From Gammaproteobacteria bacterium (lineage in GTDB: Bacteria > Pseudomonadota > Gammaproteobacteria > Steroidobacterales > Steroidobacteraceae), in contig JAURMS010000063.1 in assembly GCA_030830595.1 (NCBI GenBank), positions 1 to 7,671 of the forward strand: 7,671 bases of DNA, in the 5' to 3' direction. The notes under the pieces were generated by a model that was given only the letters and a program-made list of their open reading frames with translations, was not told the DNA's origin and did not search any database. Positions 5,395 to 7,671 of this stretch are shown here, in pieces; positions within the stretch are counted from its first letter, which is position 1, and each line of letters begins with the position of its first letter. The position numbers and the translations under genes are program-made.

Positions 5395-7671
5395 ATGACT
5401 GCAGACCGACTGCTGGGCGTGCCCCTGCCCGCTCCGGCCGAAACCCTTGCGTGGGGTGAGTTGTATGGCTCGGCCCGCGCACTTGCCATCGTGGAACTGG
5501 CCCTTGAGGCCCACGGACCGGTGCTGGTGGTGGCCGAGACCAATCGGCAGGCGGTCTCGTTACAAGGCGAACTGACGTTTTTTGCAGGTGCCGGCCTGCC
5601 GGTTCGCGCACTGCCCGGCCACGAGACGCTGCCCTACGATCCCTTCTCTCCACATCCGGACATCGTCTCCGAGCGGCTGGAGACCCTCGCGGCCCTGCCT
5701 CACCTGCGCCGAGGCGTGGTCATCGTCAGTGCAGACACCCTCACCCAACGCCTGCCACCGCGGCAGCACGTGGAGGCCCACAGCTTCGACCTGGTGCGAG
5801 GCACCCGCCTCGACCTGACGGCCTTTCGCAGCCGCCTGAGCGCCGCCGGCTATGCCGCCGTCGGGCAGGTCATGGCTCATGGTGAATACGCGATCCGCGG
5901 GTCGGTCATCGACCTGTTCCCGATGGGTGCCGGGGAACCCCTGCGGCTGGATCTCTTCGATGACGAGATCGAGACGATTCGCCACTTCGATCCCCAATCG
6001 CAACGCTCCACCGGTGCACTGGATGCGCTGCGCCTGCTGCCGGCACGCGAGTTCCCCACCACGCCGGAGGCGGTGACCGCGTTCAGGCAGCGCTGGAGGG
6101 CGGTCTTCGAGGGCGATCCCACGCGCAGCCCGGTCTATCGTTCCGTGAGCGAGGGCCTCGCACCGGCCGGCATCGAGTCCTGGCTACCGCTTTTTTTCGA
6201 GCGCCTCGCCTCGGTATTCGACTACCTGCCAGGCGACACCACCGTCGTGCTGGCCGGCGAGGTCCGGCATGGTATCGGGACGTTCCTGGACTCCGTGGAG
6301 GAGCGTTACGAGCAGCGCCGGCACGACCTTGAACGGCCGCTCCTGCCACCCGCAAGCCTGTACCTCACGCCCGAGGAGATTGAGGACCGACTCGGCAAGC
6401 TCGCCTGCGTGATCGCAGGGTCGGCTAAGCTGGATCCGCTCAGCGTGCAAGGCCGCTGGCATAACGGTGGCAGCACCGTCCCGCCGGCCTTGCGCATCGA
6501 TCCGCGATCAGAGGATCCCGCTGGCGCCCTGCGACACTTCCTGGCTGGCTTTGCCGGTCCTGTCCTGCTGGTCGCCGACTCTGCCGGTCGGCGAGAGACC
6601 ATCCTGGAGTTGTTGCGCGGGCAGCAACTCGATCCCCGGCCGGTTCAAGGCTGGTCGGAGTTCGTGGCAGCCAAGGTACCGCTGGCAGTCTGTGCTGGCG
6701 CCGGCATCGGCAGCCTGGTCCTGCCGGGACCCAGACTGGCGATCATTGCCGAAGATCAGTTGTTCGGTGAGCGGGCCCGTCAGGAACGACGACGACGGCG
6801 GGCCGACCGCGACCCCGGGGTCATCCTGCAGGAACTCACCGACCTGTCCCCCGGCGCGCCGGTGGTGCATGAGGCATATGGCGTCGGGCGCTACCTTGGG
6901 CTGCGGGTGATGGACGTCGAGGGACATCCCGGCGAGTTCCTGGTCATCGAATATGCGGCAGGGGATCGCATCTACGTGCCGGTGCAGGGCCTGGACCAGG
7001 TCAGTCGCTACACGGGGGCCTCGCCTGACAGCGCACCGCTGCACAAGCTGGGCAGCGACCAGTGGGCACGGGCCCGCCGTAAGGCCGCCGAACGGATACG
7101 CGACGTGGCTGCCGAGCTGCTGGATTTGTATGCGCGGCGCGCGGCACGACAGGGTCAGTCCGTCGCCCTGCGCGAGGCCGAGTACCAGGCTTTCGCCGCC
7201 GCCTTTCCCTTTGAGGAAACCCCCGACCAGGCCGAGGCCATCCGTCAGGTGCTGGCCGACCTGGCCTCCGGACAGCCGATGGACCGGGTCGTCTGTGGCG
7301 ATGTCGGCTTCGGCAAGACCGAGGTGGCCCTGCGCGCCGCCTTCACTGTTGCGATGGCCGGTCGGCAGGTGGCGGTGCTCGTCCCAACCACGCTCCTGGC
7401 CCAGCAGCATGCGCGGAATTTCGCCGACCGCTTCGCCGACTGGCCCATCCGTGTGGAAGACCTGTCGCGCTTTCGCACGGCGGCCGAACAGAAGCGGGTG
7501 ATCGCGGGCCTCAAAGACGGCGCGGTGGACGTGGTCATCGGCACCCAGCGCCTACTGCAGAGGGACGTGGCCTTCAAGGCGCTGGGCCTCGTGATCATCG
7601 ACGAGGAGCACCGTTTCGGGGTGCGGGACAAGGAACGGCTGCGCCAGCTTCGGGCCGACGTGGATACCCTG
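5395..7671 (+). CDS. mfd: Mfd transcription-repair coupling factor, partial (C-terminus off the right edge)
   Basis: Mfd is a DNA translocase that pushes stalled RNA polymerase off damaged DNA and recruits UvrA for nucleotide excision repair. 759 of about 1150 residues are visible and the frame is open to the edge. The UvrB-like module (about 1-340) contains ETLPYDPFSPHPDIVSERL (from 77) and HGEYAIRG followed by IDLFPMG. A linker domain runs to about 470. The RNA-polymerase-interaction domain (about 483-550) has VVHEAYGVGRY (490-500), IYVPV (526-530) and APLHKLGSDQW. The first translocase lobe has TPDQAEAI, Walker A GDVGFGKTE with Lys641, VPTTLLAQQH and DEEHRFG (736-742). The second lobe and the C-terminal autoinhibitory domain lie outside. 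ATG at 5395 has GAGGA only 4 nt upstream. An in-frame GTG at 5362 is less likely because it lies inside the hairpin. Gln718 stands where E. coli has His in IGTHKLL. Confidence 0.97.
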   Translation, partial: MTADRLLGVPLPAPAETLAWGELYGSARALAIVELALEAHGPVLVVAETNRQAVSLQGELTFFAGAGLPVRALPGHETLPYDPFSPHPDIVSERLETLAALPHLRRGVVIVSADTLTQRLPPRQHVEAHSFDLVRGTRLDLTAFRSRLSAAGYAAVGQVMAHGEYAIRGSVIDLFPMGAGEPLRLDLFDDEIETIRHFDPQSQRSTGALDALRLLPAREFPTTPEAVTAFRQRWRAVFEGDPTRSPVYRSVSEGLAPAGIESWLPLFFERLASVFDYLPGDTTVVLAGEVRHGIGTFLDSVEERYEQRRHDLERPLLPPASLYLTPEEIEDRLGKLACVIAGSAKLDPLSVQGRWHNGGSTVPPALRIDPRSEDPAGALRHFLAGFAGPVLLVADSAGRRETILELLRGQQLDPRPVQGWSEFVAAKVPLAVCAGAGIGSLVLPGPRLAIIAEDQLFGERARQERRRRRADRDPGVILQELTDLSPGAPVVHEAYGVGRYLGLRVMDVEGHPGEFLVIEYAAGDRIYVPVQGLDQVSRYTGASPDSAPLHKLGSDQWARARRKAAERIRDVAAELLDLYARRAARQGQSVALREAEYQAFAAAFPFEETPDQAEAIRQVLADLASGQPMDRVVCGDVGFGKTEVALRAAFTVAMAGRQVAVLVPTTLLAQQHARNFADRFADWPIRVEDLSRFRTAAEQKRVIAGLKDGAVDVVIGTQRLLQRDVAFKALGLVIIDEEHRFGVRDKERLRQLRADVDTL

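Noticed and set aside
6508..7410. A 300-codon open frame on the minus strand inside mfd
   Set aside because: The plus-strand frame gives an unmistakable Mfd protein throughout. The antisense product has no family motif.

Overview
The window is ordinary, GC-rich proteobacterial chromosome carrying six protein genes. Four lie leftward on the minus strand and two rightward on the plus strand, diverging from one 124-bp intergenic region at 4935-5058. The LolD and Mfd sequences, and the closeness of mfd to the lol genes (also seen in Escherichia coli), point to a gammaproteobacterium. I cannot name a genus from the sequence alone.

Leftward block (4934 down to 1): two lipoprotein-releasing permeases of the LolC/LolE family, the ATPase gene lolD, and comEC, which runs off the left edge. 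The three lol genes overlap one another by exactly 8 bp at each junction, and comEC starts 40 bp after the lolD stop, so this reads as one operon. The Lol proteins form an inner-membrane ABC machine that extracts mature lipoproteins and hands them to LolA for transport to the outer membrane. ComEC is the inner-membrane channel for single-stranded DNA uptake. The gene order permease-permease-ATPase differs from E. coli lolC-lolD-lolE. The second permease carries the LolC-like Hook region, while the first is about 28 residues shorter in its periplasmic domain.

Rightward block (5059 to 7671): a 93-residue exported protein of unknown function with a strong Shine-Dalgarno site, then a perfect 9-bp hairpin, then mfd, the transcription-repair coupling factor. 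The mfd gene runs off the right edge after the DEEH motif of its first translocase lobe.

No RNA gene, insertion sequence, phage gene, CRISPR array or toxin-antitoxin pair is visible, and no gap exceeds 124 bp. I found no evidence of an undescribed system. The points most worth a second look are the small exported protein, the arrangement of the two Lol permeases, and the matching 8-bp translational-coupling junctions.
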